Assembly: GCF_030815485.1 (NCBI RefSeq)
Contig: NZ_JAUSWV010000002.1
Coordinates: 1,736,001 to 1,800,000 of the forward strand
Length of the DNA: 64,000 nucleotides
Direction of reading: 5' to 3'
From: Streptomyces rishiriensis
GTDB taxonomy: Bacteria > Actinomycetota > Actinomycetes > Streptomycetales > Streptomycetaceae
Shown: in pieces, positions 15,926-25,007 of the stretch
Layout of the letters: each line of letters starts with the position of its first letter
Position numbering within the stretch: position 1 is the first letter of the stretch
The notes under the pieces: generated by a model
The model's database searches: none
Seen by the model: only the letters and a program-made list of their open reading frames with translations
Told to the model about the DNA's origin: nothing
Translations under genes and position numbers: made by a program

Positions 15926-17485
15926 GTGACGACAACGACCCCTTCCGACGTACGCCCCGACCCGCCGCACTCCCCCGACCCGGGCGACGGCTCCCTCGCC
16001 GAGTTCGGCTACCGCCAGGAGCTGCACCGCAGCCTCGGCCGGTACGCCTCGTTCGCCGCCGGGTTCTCCTTCATCTCCGTCCTGACGACCGTCTTCCAGT
16101 TCTTCGCCTTCGGGTACGCCTTCGGCGGCCCGGTCTTCTTCTGGGCCTGGCCGGTCGTGCTGGTCGGTCAGTTGCTGGTCGCCGCCTGCTTCGCGGAGCT
16201 GGCGGCGCGCTATCCGATCTCCGGCGCGATCTACCAGTGGTCGTCACGGCTGTCGACGCCCTCCTTCGGCTGGTTCGCCGGCTGGATCATGGTGATCGGA
16301 CAGATCGTCGTGGTCGCCGCGGCCGCGCTGGCGCTCCAGATGGTGCTGCCGGCGATCTGGTCGGGGTTCCAGCTGATCGGCACCGACCCGGCGCCCACCT
16401 CACCCGACGGCGCGGCCAACGCGGCGCTGCTCGGCGTGCTCCTGCTGGCGCTGACCACGTGCGTGAACCTCGTCGACAACCGCGTGATGTCCGTGATCAA
16501 CCGGGTCGGCGTGACCGCCGAGATCATCGGCGCCCTCCTCATCGTCGTGCTGCTGCTCACCCACTCGGAGCGCACTCCGAGCATCACCTTCCACACCACG
16601 GGGGCAGCGCAGAGCGGCCTGTTCGGGGCGCTGCTCGTCGGCTCGTTCACGGCCGCGTACGTGATGATCGGATTCGACAGCGCCGGCGAGATGAGCGAGG
16701 AGACGCACCACCCGCGGCGCACCGCGCCCCGCACGATCCTCACCGCGCTCGGCGCGGCCGGCCTGCTCGGCGGGCTGATCGTGCTGGGCGGACTGCTGGC
16801 CGCGCCCAGCCTCACCGACGGGCGCCTCGGGGTCGACGGCCTCAGCTACGTCCTCACCAGCAGCCTCGGCGACGGGGTCGGCAAACTGCTGCTGGCGGAC
16901 GTGGTGGTCGCGATCGCGGTGGCGACGCTCGCCATCCAGACGGCGGCCTGCCGGATGCTGTTCTCCATGGCCCGCGACGGACAGCTCCCGTTCTCCGGCC
17001 GCCTCGCACGCGTGAACCCCCGTACCGGCATGCCGAGCGCCCCGGCGCTGGTGGTCGGCGTCCTCGCGGCCGCCCTGCTGCCGCTCAACTTCGCCTCACC
17101 GGACGCCTTCCTGGCCATCGGCACGACCTGCATCGTGATGCTGTACCTGGCCTACGCGATGGTCACCGGCCCGCTGCTGGTGCGTCGGCTGCGCGGCCGG
17201 TTCTCCTCGGCCGGCACGGACGAGACGGGCGCCCGCCTGTTCTCCCTGGGCCGCTGGGGCGTCCCGGTGAACGCCCTAGCGCTCCTCTACGGCCTGCTGA
17301 TGACGGTCAACCTGGCCTGGCCGCGCGCGGCGGTGTACGACCCGGCGGGCGGCCACTGGTACTTCCAGTGGTTCACCGTGCTGTTCCTCGGCGCGACGCT
17401 CGCGGTCGGTGTGGCCTTCCGGACCTACCGCAGGCGGACATCGGCGCCTGCGGCGGCGGCCGTACCGGAGACGGCGGTCGCGTAG
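15926..17485 (+). CDS. APC-superfamily amino acid/amine permease, probably of the guanidine/urea regulon
   Basis: 519 aa from GTG at 15926 with AAGGCAGG upstream. Twelve hydrophobic segments after a Pro-rich N-terminus; the first helix region is FGYRQELHRSLGRYASFAAGFSFISVLTTVFQFFAFGYAFGG, as in GABA/choline-type APC permeases. Other helices: VVLVGQLLVAACFAELAARYPISGAIYQW and GSFTAAYVMIGFDSAGEMSEETHHPRRTAPRTIL, a signature of the amino acid-polyamine branch. The operator before it matches the one before the DUF1989/carboxylase operon, so it probably imports that pathway's substrate (guanidine or urea-like). A 20-bp hairpin follows. Confidence 0.88.
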   Translation: MTTTTPSDVRPDPPHSPDPGDGSLAEFGYRQELHRSLGRYASFAAGFSFISVLTTVFQFFAFGYAFGGPVFFWAWPVVLVGQLLVAACFAELAARYPISGAIYQWSSRLSTPSFGWFAGWIMVIGQIVVVAAAALALQMVLPAIWSGFQLIGTDPAPTSPDGAANAALLGVLLLALTTCVNLVDNRVMSVINRVGVTAEIIGALLIVVLLLTHSERTPSITFHTTGAAQSGLFGALLVGSFTAAYVMIGFDSAGEMSEETHHPRRTAPRTILTALGAAGLLGGLIVLGGLLAAPSLTDGRLGVDGLSYVLTSSLGDGVGKLLLADVVVAIAVATLAIQTAACRMLFSMARDGQLPFSGRLARVNPRTGMPSAPALVVGVLAAALLPLNFASPDAFLAIGTTCIVMLYLAYAMVTGPLLVRRLRGRFSSAGTDETGARLFSLGRWGVPVNALALLYGLLMTVNLAWPRAAVYDPAGGHWYFQWFTVLFLGATLAVGVAFRTYRRRTSAPAAAAVPETAVA

Positions 17486-17526
17486 CCCGGCGGGCACGGT
17501 GCGCCGGACGTCCGGCGGACGAGCAC

Positions 17527-17572
17527 GTCAGGCCGACGCGCACGTGGGCAGCCATGTGCGCGCCGGCCTGAC
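17527..17572. terminator. Terminator of the APC permease
   Basis: Arms GTCAGGCCGACGCGCACGTG (17527-17546) and 17553-17572 pair at 18 of 20 positions with a 6-nt loop. It starts 41 bp after the permease stop codon. Confidence 0.7.
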
Positions 17573-17714
17573 CGCCGGCCGGACACGCCGGACGGGCAGT
17601 CGCGTCGGCCGATGAGCCGACCACGGACCCAACAGGGGCCAAGCGGTCCGGCGCACGGCTCGGACACGCGTGCGCGTCGGGCGGACCGCCGGACCGTCGG
17701 ACCGGCACGAAAGG

Positions 17715-17747
17715 CCGATACCCGTATCGAGCCGGTACGGGTATCGG
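17715..17747. terminator. Perfect 12-bp hairpin
   Basis: CCGATACCCGTA / TACGGGTATCGG with a 9-nt loop. Less GC-rich than its surroundings. Either a second terminator between the convergent genes or a protein-binding palindrome. Confidence 0.5.
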
Positions 17748-17845
17748 GCCGGCAGTCGGACGGGCAAGTGCGCCGGGGCGGCCGCCGGGCGGTGCGACTG
17801 GCCGACACGTGCGTCGGGTCGGCGACCGGCTCTCGTACGCAGGGC

Positions 17846-17874
17846 CGCGGGGCCGACGAGTCGACGGCCCCGCG
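17846..17874. terminator. Terminator of the GNAT acetyltransferase gene
   Basis: CGCGGGGCCG / CGGCCCCGCG, a perfect 10-bp stem with a 9-nt loop, 17 bp beyond the stop codon of the minus-strand acetyltransferase. Confidence 0.65.
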
Positions 17875-17891
17875 CCCGCGGCGGGCCTCGG

Positions 17892-18473
17892 TCAGTCGCC
17901 CTGGACGCGTGCGTGGAGATGCATGTCGTGCCAGCCGTCCTGGTGGAGGGCGGCGCTGCGCCTGGTGCCCTCCAGGAGGAAGCCCGCCTTGTCCGCGACC
18001 CGGCAGGAGGCCTCGTTGGCGGTGGCGTGCATCAGCTCCAGGCGGTGGAAGCCGATCTCGTCGAAGGCCCAGCGGGTGAGAGTGGTCGTGGCCCGGGGGG
18101 CGACTCCCCGGCCACGGGCCGCCCTGGTCGTCCAGTACGCGACCTCGGCGACGCCCTCGGCGAGCAGGATGCCGCGCAGCGCCACCCGCCCGAGGAGTTC
18201 GCCGGTCTCCGTGTCGGCGACGGCCCACTGCGCGTTCCGCTCCTCCGGCCAGCTCTTGCGCCACTCCTCGATCCAGCCGGCCACCTCCTCCTCGGAGTCG
18301 GCGGCCCTGATGTGCCACTGGTGCATGGCCGGGTCCTGGAAGGCGGCGTACACGGCGGGGGCGTCCTCGGCCCGCCATGGGCGGAGCAGCAGTCCGTCGC
18401 CGGTGCGCAGAACGGGCTGGGGGACCGCCGACAGGGTTCCGGCGGGCAGGACGACGTCGGCAGTGAAGGGCAT
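17892..18473 (-). CDS. GNAT N-acetyltransferase, RimJ/RimL-like
   Basis: 193 aa from ATG at 18473 (ATG 18482 is an alternative). Acetyltransferase_3 layout: start LRTGDGLLLRPWRAEDAPAVYAAF, then AVADTETGELLGRVALR, AYWTTRAARGRGVAPRATTTLTRWAF (acetyl-CoA site, Q/RxxGxG/A form), and the end HRLELMHATANEASCRVADKAGFLLEGTRR. Similar proteins acetylate ribosomal-protein or other N-termini, or small molecules. The substrate is unknown. It starts close to the divergent pseudouridine synthase, which starts at 18539. Confidence 0.9.
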   Translation of the reverse strand: MPFTADVVLPAGTLSAVPQPVLRTGDGLLLRPWRAEDAPAVYAAFQDPAMHQWHIRAADSEEEVAGWIEEWRKSWPEERNAQWAVADTETGELLGRVALRGILLAEGVAEVAYWTTRAARGRGVAPRATTTLTRWAFDEIGFHRLELMHATANEASCRVADKAGFLLEGTRRSAALHQDGWHDMHLHARVQGD

Positions 18474-18538
18474 GATCCGCATCCTGCCAAGGGAGCACGG
18501 CCCGACCAACGGGTTTTCCGGCCCGTAGGCTTGCCCCG

Positions 18539-19510
18539 ATGAGACGCCGTACACCTCCCCCGCCCTCCCCGCTGCCGCAGCGCGACGGGATCGACGCGGT
18601 GCGGGTCCGGCTGCCCGGCGAGGGTGCCTGGGCCACCGTGCGGGAGCACCTGGTCGAGCGGCTGGGCCCGGCGCGGGCCGGGATCGTGGACGGGCTGCTG
18701 GAGGCCGGGCTCGTCGTCGGCGCCGACGGGCGGGCGGTGGCGCCGGACGCGGCCTACGTACCGGGGATGTTCGTCTGGTACCACCGTGACGTGCCGCCCG
18801 AGGTGCCCGTGCCGTTCCCGCTGGAGATCGTGCACCGCGACGAGCACATCGTCGTCGTCGACAAGCCGCACTTCCTGGCCACCACCCCGCGGGGCAGCCA
18901 TGTCACCGAGAGCGCGCTGGCCCGGCTGCGGCGGGAGCTGGACATCCCCGCGCTGGGCGCCGCGCACCGGCTCGACCGGCTGACGGCGGGGCTCGTGCTG
19001 TTCACCGTGCGCCCCGAGGAGCGCGGCGCGTACCAGTCGCTGTTCCGCGACCGCCGGGTGCGCAAGGTGTACGAGGCCGTCGCGCCGTACGATCCGGAGC
19101 TCGTCCTGCCCCGGACCGTGCGCAGCCGGATCGTCAAGGAGCGCGGGGTACTGGCCGCCTACGAGGTGGCGGGCGAGCCGAACGCCGTGAGCCGCGTCGA
19201 GCTGGTCGAGCACGGTGCGCGGGGACTGGGCCGGTACCGGCTGCTGCCCGCCACCGGGCAGACCCACCAGCTGCGGGTCCACATGAACGCGCTCGGTGTG
19301 CCCATCCTCGGCGATCCGCTCTACCCGGAGGTGGCCGCCCCCGTGCCGGCCGGTGACTTCCGGCGCCCGCTTCAGCTGCTGGCGCGGGAGCTCGAGTTCA
19401 CCGATCCGCTCACGGGGACGGAACTCCGGCTGCGGAGCGGCCGGGTGCTCGAGGCCTGGACGTCGTACGACGGCTGGGCCGCCGCTCCGTCGGCGGGCGC
19501 CGCTCAGTAG
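18539..19510 (+). CDS. RluA-family pseudouridine synthase
   Basis: 323 aa from ATG at 18539. Catalytic Asp in the RluA signature GAAHRLDRLTAGLVLF, upstream VHRDEHIVVVDKPHFLATTPRGSHV, and the downstream ATGQTHQLRVHMNALGVPILGDPLY. Converts uridine to pseudouridine in rRNA or tRNA. Its 3' end overlaps the convergent P450 gene by 7 bp. Confidence 0.93.
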   Translation: MRRRTPPPPSPLPQRDGIDAVRVRLPGEGAWATVREHLVERLGPARAGIVDGLLEAGLVVGADGRAVAPDAAYVPGMFVWYHRDVPPEVPVPFPLEIVHRDEHIVVVDKPHFLATTPRGSHVTESALARLRRELDIPALGAAHRLDRLTAGLVLFTVRPEERGAYQSLFRDRRVRKVYEAVAPYDPELVLPRTVRSRIVKERGVLAAYEVAGEPNAVSRVELVEHGARGLGRYRLLPATGQTHQLRVHMNALGVPILGDPLYPEVAAPVPAGDFRRPLQLLARELEFTDPLTGTELRLRSGRVLEAWTSYDGWAAAPSAGAAQ

Positions 19511-21000
19511 CCGCGCCACCAGGACAGGAAGCGCCGCCAGGCGTTGGGCCTGCGGACCGGTCCCGTCGCCTGCGGGACGGGCGGCGCGGGAAGCGGTGCG
19601 GGGGCCGCGGCGGCCACCGGTGCGGGGGCGGGCGCCGGCGCGGGCCGCGGCTCCGTGCTCACCGGACGCGTCGGGCGCTGCGGCGGGATCGGGGCGTGGC
19701 TCGGCTTGTGCTTGACGTCCTGCTGGTCCTTCGGCTCGAACCGGACCGGCAGCTCCACCAGATGCCGCGAGGCGATGGACATCGTCCACCGCAACTCGTC
19801 CTCGTCACAGTCGAGTTGCACGTCCGGCAGCCGCATCAGCAGCGCGTCGACGCCGACGTCGGCGATGGCGCGGCCGATGTCCTGGCCGGGGCATTCGTGC
19901 GGGCCGCTGCCGAAGGCGAGGTGGGAGCGGTTGCCCTGCATGTGGGCGGAGAGGTCCGGGCGTACCCGGGGGTCCACGTTGCCGGGGGCGGGCGCGAAGA
20001 AGAGACCGTCGCCCCGGCGGATGCGCTGACCGCCCAGCTCCGTGTCCTGCTTGGCGAAGTAGCCGAAGATGGTGCTGAACGGCGGCTCGTCCCACAGGGA
20101 CTGCTCGACCGCCTCCGCCACCGTCATCTGGCCGCCGTTGAGCTGGGCGAGGAAACGCGGGTCGGTGAGGACCATGCGCAGCGCGTTGGAGAGGAGGTTG
20201 ACGGTGGCCTCGTAGGCGGCGAACAGCACCAGGCGCAGGTGCTCCCTCACCTCGTCGTCGGTGAGTTCCGCCGGGTGGCCGATGAGGTGGCTGGTGAAGT
20301 CGTCCTCGGGCTCGGCGCGGCGGCGGGCGGTGAGCCGGCCGAGTGCCCCCACCACGTACTCGTGGCTGGCCACCGCCGTCTCGCTGCCCTTGAGCGCGTC
20401 GCGGGCGGCGTGCACCATCTTGTCGTTGTACTCGTCGGGCATGCCGAGGACATGGCACATCACGGCCATCGGCAGGTGCTCGGCGAAGTCGCCGACCAGG
20501 TCGGCCCGGCCCTCCTCGCAGAAGCGGTTGACCAGGCGCTGGCTGGAGCGGTTGATGTAGCGGCGCACGCTGCGGTCGTCGATGGTCGCCATGGCCGAGG
20601 TGACCGCGCCCCGCAGCCGCTTGTGCTCGTCGCCCTCGGCGTGGGCGCAGATGGGCTGCCAGGCGATGTGCGGCATGAGCGGGTGGTCGGGCCTGACCCT
20701 GCCGTCGAGCAGTTGCGACCAGATACGGCTGTCCTTGGTGAACTGCGAGGGGGTACGCACCATGCGCAGGTTCTCGGCGTGCCCGAGGACCATCCACATC
20801 GGCAGGTCGTCGTGGAGCAGGACCGGCGCCACGGGGCCGTGTTCCTCGCGCAGCCGCTCGTACAGTTCGTTCAGGTCCTCCGCGCCGGGGCCGTAGAGGC
20901 GGGCCAGTCCGCCGGGACCGCGGCCGTGCGCGGGGCAGCCGGGCGGCGGGTCCAGGGCGAGGTCGTGCGGGCCGTTCGGGGTGGGGTGTTCGGGAGTCAC
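19504..21000 (-). CDS. rarE: Conservon cytochrome P450, CYP157-like, without the ExxR motif
   Basis: 498 aa from GTG at 21000. Heme-ligand motif FGSGPHECPGQD with Cys370. The I-helix has FAAYEATVNLL where AGxET is usual. At the K-helix, where every typical P450 has ExxR, the sequence is EQSLW (residues 299-303), with no Arg in register. This is the hallmark of the CYP157 group associated with Streptomyces conservons. A long Pro/Ala-rich C-terminal tail (from about residue 425) follows the fold. Last gene of the cvn operon; from recall the S. coelicolor counterpart is SCO1626/RarE. Function probably tied to conservon signalling; no substrate known. Confidence 0.9.
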   Translation of the reverse strand: MTPEHPTPNGPHDLALDPPPGCPAHGRGPGGLARLYGPGAEDLNELYERLREEHGPVAPVLLHDDLPMWMVLGHAENLRMVRTPSQFTKDSRIWSQLLDGRVRPDHPLMPHIAWQPICAHAEGDEHKRLRGAVTSAMATIDDRSVRRYINRSSQRLVNRFCEEGRADLVGDFAEHLPMAVMCHVLGMPDEYNDKMVHAARDALKGSETAVASHEYVVGALGRLTARRRAEPEDDFTSHLIGHPAELTDDEVREHLRLVLFAAYEATVNLLSNALRMVLTDPRFLAQLNGGQMTVAEAVEQSLWDEPPFSTIFGYFAKQDTELGGQRIRRGDGLFFAPAPGNVDPRVRPDLSAHMQGNRSHLAFGSGPHECPGQDIGRAIADVGVDALLMRLPDVQLDCDEDELRWTMSIASRHLVELPVRFEPKDQQDVKHKPSHAPIPPQRPTRPVSTEPRPAPAPAPAPVAAAAPAPLPAPPVPQATGPVRRPNAWRRFLSWWRGY

Positions 21001-21057
21001 AGGGGGTCGCTCCGAAACTGTGCTGAATCCGGTGTGTGGGAGGTGCTGCCGTACGGG

Positions 21058-21678
21058 TCAGGTGAGGCTGCGGGTCAGGGCCAGGGAGTGCAGGAAGCGC
21101 ATGAGGGTCATCAGGACGTCGCGGCTGGAGGCGCGGCGGCGGACGTCGCACTCCACGATCGGGATCTCGGGCGGCAGGTCGAGGGCCGCGCGCAGGTCGT
21201 CGATGGGGTAACGGGGCCCGTCGGGGAAGGTGTTGACGGCGACGACGAACGGCACGCCGCCCTCCTCGAGCCGGCCCATGACCTCGAAGCTGACCTCGAG
21301 GCGGCGGGTGTCGACCAGGACGACCGCGCCGAGCGCTCCCTCGAACAGCCCGTTCCACAGGAACCAGAAGCGTTCCTGGCCGGGCGTGCCGAAGAGGTAG
21401 AGCACGACCTGCTCGGTGATACGGATCCGGCCGAAGTCCATGGCCACGGTGGTGGCGGTCTTGGTCTCGGACCCGTAGTTGTCGTCGACCCCGATGCCCG
21501 CCTGGGTCATGGTCTCTTCGGTGGTCAGCGGCCTGATCTCGCTGACGGAGCCGACCATGGTGGTCTTGCCGACGCCGAAGCCGCCCACGATGACGATCTT
21601 CGCCGCGGCCGTGGTGGTGTGCGGCAGATGGTCCTCGGCCCGTGGGCCGGGGATCGTGTCAGAGCCGTTGAAGTCCAT
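21058..21678 (-). CDS. rarD: Conservon small GTPase (CvnD)
   Basis: 206 aa. Ras-like P-loop protein: Walker A GGFGVGKTTMVGS, switch/G3 region LFGTPGQERFWFLW, G4 NTFPD in place of NKxD. It overlaps the 3' end of the DUF742 gene by 20 bp. CvnD proteins are MglA-like GTPases that act with roadblock and DUF742 partners on the sensor-kinase complex at the membrane. Confidence 0.93.
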   Translation of the reverse strand: MDFNGSDTIPGPRAEDHLPHTTTAAAKIVIVGGFGVGKTTMVGSVSEIRPLTTEETMTQAGIGVDDNYGSETKTATTVAMDFGRIRITEQVVLYLFGTPGQERFWFLWNGLFEGALGAVVLVDTRRLEVSFEVMGRLEEGGVPFVVAVNTFPDGPRYPIDDLRAALDLPPEIPIVECDVRRRASSRDVLMTLMRFLHSLALTRSLT

Positions 21679-22072
21679 GCATCACCGCTTCGAGAAGGGA
21701 ACGGTCGGGGAGCTGCTGCCGGACGATGGGGGCGCGTGCCTGGACGAGTTCGGCCGCCAGCATCTCGGTGAGCAACACCGTCACCACACTGAAGGGCAGG
21801 CCGAGATAGGCCGAGATCTCGGCCACCGACAGCGGGGCGGCGCACATCCGCAGCACCGCCGTCTGCTCCGGGGTGGCGGACGAGGGCGGTTCGGCACGCG
21901 CCACCACTAACGTGACCAGGTCGACGGGTGCGCGCTCGCCGTCCGCGCCCGTGATGATGTACAGCCGCTCGGGGTTCTTGCCCTCCCCCTCCGCCTCGTC
22001 CTTCGGAAGCGGCGGGGGCGGCGGGGGCGGCTGTGGCAGGGGTTGTCGCCGGCGGCGTTGCGGAGGCGTCAT
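21659..22072 (-). CDS. rarC: Conservon DUF742 protein (CvnC)
   Basis: 137 aa from ATG at 22072, ATGA overlap with cvnB. N-terminal poly-Pro tract (QPLPQPPPPPPPLPKDEAEG), then the DUF742 domain RLYIITGADGERAPVDLVTLVVARAEPPSSATPEQTAVLRMC with a winged-helix-like end (LSVAEISAYLGLPFSVVTVLLTEMLAAELVQ). Member of the multi-protein complex with CvnA, B and D. Confidence 0.93.
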   Translation of the reverse strand: MTPPQRRRRQPLPQPPPPPPPLPKDEAEGEGKNPERLYIITGADGERAPVDLVTLVVARAEPPSSATPEQTAVLRMCAAPLSVAEISAYLGLPFSVVTVLLTEMLAAELVQARAPIVRQQLPDRSLLEAVMHGLQRL

Positions 22073-22476
22073 ACGCTCTGCCCGTTGCGGCGGGGCGGGC
22101 TGGTCAGATGGGCGCCGATCCGGACCACGAGGTCGCGCATCATGCCGCTCATCCGGCTGGCCTCGCAGCGCACGTCGGCGAGGACGGCGAGGTAGGCGTT
22201 GGCGCCGGCCGACATCATGTAGAAGTAGCCGCCGCTCAGGTCGATGACGACCATGTCCATCTCACCGGTGCTCGAGTGGATCTCCTGCCCCACCGCGGCG
22301 GCCAGGCTCTGCAGGCCGGCACACGCGGCGGCGACCCGGTCGGCGGCGTCGGGGTCGCCGGCGTAGCGGGCGATGCGCAGCCCGTCGGCCGAGAGGACCA
22401 CGATCATCTCGATGCCCGGAACCCCGTCGTAGAGCTCCTTGAGCAGCCAGTCGAAGTTTTGGCGCTGCTGGATCAC
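22069..22476 (-). CDS. rarB: Conservon roadblock/LC7 protein (CvnB)
   Basis: 135 aa. Roadblock fold: FDWLLKELYDGVPGIEMIVVLSADGLRIARY ... MDMVVIDLSGGYFYMMSAGANAYLAVLAD. Roadblock proteins of this type are regulators (GAP-like) of MglA-type GTPases. Coupled by ATGA overlaps to cvnA before it and cvnC after it. Confidence 0.95.
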   Translation of the reverse strand: MIQQRQNFDWLLKELYDGVPGIEMIVVLSADGLRIARYAGDPDAADRVAAACAGLQSLAAAVGQEIHSSTGEMDMVVIDLSGGYFYMMSAGANAYLAVLADVRCEASRMSGMMRDLVVRIGAHLTSPPRRNGQSV

Positions 22477-24101
22477 GTGAGGTCCCCTTCATCGTCGGCC
22501 CCGGGCTTGGCCTTGTCTTCGATCAGGTGCAGATATGCGGTGGGATTACGGGTGAAGTCGGTCGGGTGCACGCCGGGCGGGGCCGCCTTGACCAGGCCCT
22601 CCCAGAAGGCCTCGAACGCCAGGCCGGGCTCCCGCTTCTTCTGGGGCTCCGGCTCGGGCTCCGGCCTGCGCTGGGCGAACGGGTCGGGCTTGCCCAGGCG
22701 CTCGGCCTCCTGCGCGGCGTACGCCTCGGCGTAGCGCTGGGTGATCGGGATCGTGGTCTTGCTGCGCCGCTGCGGCAGCCCCTGGTCGGTCCACTCGGTG
22801 ACCTCGGGCACCTCGTCGTCGGTCAGGGAGACTCCGGCCGGGATACGCGCGTTGGTGGGGCGGCGCTTCTTGGGCGGGCGCTTGGGGCCCTCGCCGATCT
22901 GGCTCAGGTCGATCTGCGGTACGGCGGTGGCTCCGATGCCGTGCGCGAAGCCGGGGGCGGGGTCGGAGGTCTGCATCTCGCTCGGCACGATGAGGACGGC
23001 CCGTACGCCGCCGTAGGCCGAGGTGCGCAGCGAGACCTGGAGGTTGAACGACGTGCACAGACGGCCGACGACCGCGAGACCCAGGCGCGGGGTGCCGCCG
23101 ACGTCCTGGATGTCCACGCCCGCCTTGGCCTGCTCCAGCATGCGTTCGGCCTTGGCGCGGGCCTCTTCGCTGAGGCTGACGCCGGCGTCCTCGATCTCGA
23201 TGGCGATGCCGGTCTGCACCTCGACGGCGTTGACGTGCACCTTGCTCTGCGGGGGCGAGTAGCGGGTGGCGTTGTCCAGGAGTTCCGCGAGCGCGTGGAT
23301 GAGCGGCTCGACGGACAGGCCGCGGATGTTCACCTTGGCGATGGAGTCGAGCTGGATGCGGCGGTACTCCAGGATCCGGGACATGGCGCCGCGCAGCACG
23401 CTGTACAGCGGGACCGGCTGGGGCCAGTTGCGGCCGGGCCGGCCGCCGCCCAGCACGCCGATGGAGTCGGCGAGGCGGCCGATCAGTGAGGTGCCGTGGT
23501 CGATGCGCAGCAGGTCGTCGAAGACCTCCGGGTTGCGGCCGTGGTCCTCCTCCATCTCCCGCAGTTCCGCGGACTGCTGGTGGACGATGGCCTGCACGCG
23601 GCGGGCGATGCTGACGAAGGAGCGCTGGGCCGAGTCGCGCAGGGACTCCTCGTGGTCGACGATGTCGAGGATCTTCCTGATCACGGCCCGCTGCGCGTCG
23701 TCGAGTTCGCGGAAGTCGGGATCACCCTCGCTGAAGTCGCGCATCACCTCCCTGGGGGAATTTCCGGCCCGCAGCCACTCCACCGCGTTGGGCACGAACT
23801 CCTCGGCGAGACGGCGGTTCTCCTCCGCGTGGCCGGCCACCCGCCGTTCCAGGTACGCCACGCGCCGGTCACGCTCTTCGCGCAGTTCCCGCAGGCGCCG
23901 CCCACGGCGTACCGACTCGGCTCCCGTCGCGATCACCAGGAGGGTGGCGACGGCTCCGCAGACGCCGACGGCGAGCCGGGCCTGCACCGCCACCAGGGCG
24001 ACGGCGGCTCCGGTCGACGCGGCCATCAGTATCGCCGGCAACAACAGCACACGCGCGTAGGGAAGTTCTCGGCGACCGGGTGGGGACTGAACACTCACCA
24101 T
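22473..24101 (-). CDS. rarA: Conservon sensor histidine kinase-like protein (CvnA)
   Basis: 542 aa. Two N-terminal membrane helices (VLLLPAILMAASTGAAVALVAVQARLAVGVCGAVATLLVIA), then a coiled-coil (RELREERDRRVAYLERRVAGHAEENRRLAEEF) and a histidine-kinase ATPase domain with N-box (HALAELLDNATRYSPP), G1 (IEDAGVSLS) and a final GLAVVGRLCTSFNLQVSLR. Members of this family look like nitrate-sensor kinases; phosphotransfer is not well shown. The C-terminal 110 residues are charged and Pro-rich. First gene of the five-gene conservon; the S. coelicolor set at this position is cvn9 (rar), which affects aerial mycelium and secondary metabolism. Confidence 0.93.
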   Translation of the reverse strand: MVSVQSPPGRRELPYARVLLLPAILMAASTGAAVALVAVQARLAVGVCGAVATLLVIATGAESVRRGRRLRELREERDRRVAYLERRVAGHAEENRRLAEEFVPNAVEWLRAGNSPREVMRDFSEGDPDFRELDDAQRAVIRKILDIVDHEESLRDSAQRSFVSIARRVQAIVHQQSAELREMEEDHGRNPEVFDDLLRIDHGTSLIGRLADSIGVLGGGRPGRNWPQPVPLYSVLRGAMSRILEYRRIQLDSIAKVNIRGLSVEPLIHALAELLDNATRYSPPQSKVHVNAVEVQTGIAIEIEDAGVSLSEEARAKAERMLEQAKAGVDIQDVGGTPRLGLAVVGRLCTSFNLQVSLRTSAYGGVRAVLIVPSEMQTSDPAPGFAHGIGATAVPQIDLSQIGEGPKRPPKKRRPTNARIPAGVSLTDDEVPEVTEWTDQGLPQRRSKTTIPITQRYAEAYAAQEAERLGKPDPFAQRRPEPEPEPQKKREPGLAFEAFWEGLVKAAPPGVHPTDFTRNPTAYLHLIEDKAKPGADDEGDLT

Positions 24102-24380
24102 GTGGGCACCCTCTGTAGGGATCTGTCGGCATCTTCGGGAAGTTTGGGAACAAGCGCACGAATACGCCTCAACTCGGTGCGCCGCGGGCGAGCTTAGTCC
24201 GACCGGATCATCGCCGTGTCATATTCCGCAACCGCCTGAAACCGCTTCCGTACGTGGAGTAACCTCAGCCCATTTGCACGCGCCGCATCTGTTCGAACAC
24301 ATCGTGTGACGACGGACGGGCGTGCGGGACAGTTCACCGGGACGGATGAGACGAGCACCCGTCAGTGGCTCGGGCGGTGT

Positions 24381-25007
24381 TCAGTTCCCGGCGATGCGCA
24401 GAGCGGCGTCGGCGGTGGCACGGGCGAACGCGGAGACGGAACGCTCGGGATCCGAGCGGTGCACGAGGATGACGCCCTCGATGAGACCGAAGACCAGGTC
24501 GGTACGGAGATCCAGCGCGCTCTTCGCCAGCGCGCCGCCCGCTACCGTCGCCGCGATCAACTGACGGTAGGCGTCCTTGAGTTCGGCGCGCACGGCATGG
24601 AAGCCGGCGAACCGCTCGGTGCGCACCTCGGGCAGCAGGTAGAGCCCGCCGAGGTTGTGCGAGCCGCCGCACAGCAGCTCCACGTCGGTGCGGCACAGCT
24701 CCCACAGCCGGTCCTCGGCCGTCCGCGAGTCGTCCGCGAGCAGCTCACGGGCACAGGTCAGCGAGGGCGTGACCGTCGACTCCAGCAGCGCCGCGAGCAG
24801 TTCCTCCTTGCCGGAGACGTAGTGGTACATGGAGGCCTGGCGCATTCCCGCGCGTTCGGCGACGGCCCGGGTGGTGGTGGCGGCGTAACCGCGCGTGGTG
24901 AACAACTCCGCAGCGGCCAGCAGCAGTTCGGCGCGCGGTGCGAGCCCGCTGTCCGGGCGCTGCGCGGCCCGCGGGCGGCCCACTCGACGTCCGCTGCTGG
25001 TCCCCAT
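24381..25007 (-). CDS. TetR-family regulator of the DUF1989/carboxylase operon
   Basis: 208 aa from ATG at 25007. HTH: AELLLAAAELFTTRGYAATTTRAVAERAGMRQASMYHYVSGKEELLAALL; the rest is a helical ligand domain (ELLCGGSHNLGGLYLLPEVRTERFAGFHAVRAELKDAY). It is divergent from the DUF1989 operon, with the palindrome TTTCTGTCGCGCGACAGAAA in between. It probably represses that operon and, by the second site at 15873-15892, the APC permease. Guanidine, urea or a derivative is a plausible inducer (inference). Confidence 0.88.
   Translation of the reverse strand: MGTSSGRRVGRPRAAQRPDSGLAPRAELLLAAAELFTTRGYAATTTRAVAERAGMRQASMYHYVSGKEELLAALLESTVTPSLTCARELLADDSRTAEDRLWELCRTDVELLCGGSHNLGGLYLLPEVRTERFAGFHAVRAELKDAYRQLIAATVAGGALAKSALDLRTDLVFGLIEGVILVHRSDPERSVSAFARATADAALRIAGN

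Larger units (their letters stand above)
17486..17891. other. Intergenic region rich in GC hairpins
   Basis: No gene is supported. The region consists of C/G-rich quasi-repeats (GGCCGAC, CGGACCG and similar) and at least three strong hairpins, listed separately. It separates the convergent permease and acetyltransferase genes. Confidence 0.55.

Noticed and set aside
17486..17891. Possible small genes between permease and acetyltransferase
   Set aside because: All open frames have repetitive Arg/Pro/Gly content and are crossed by strong hairpins; none has a ribosome site.
22527..23489. Plus-strand open frame opposite the conservon kinase
   Set aside because: It is antisense shadow; the minus frame has kinase motifs.
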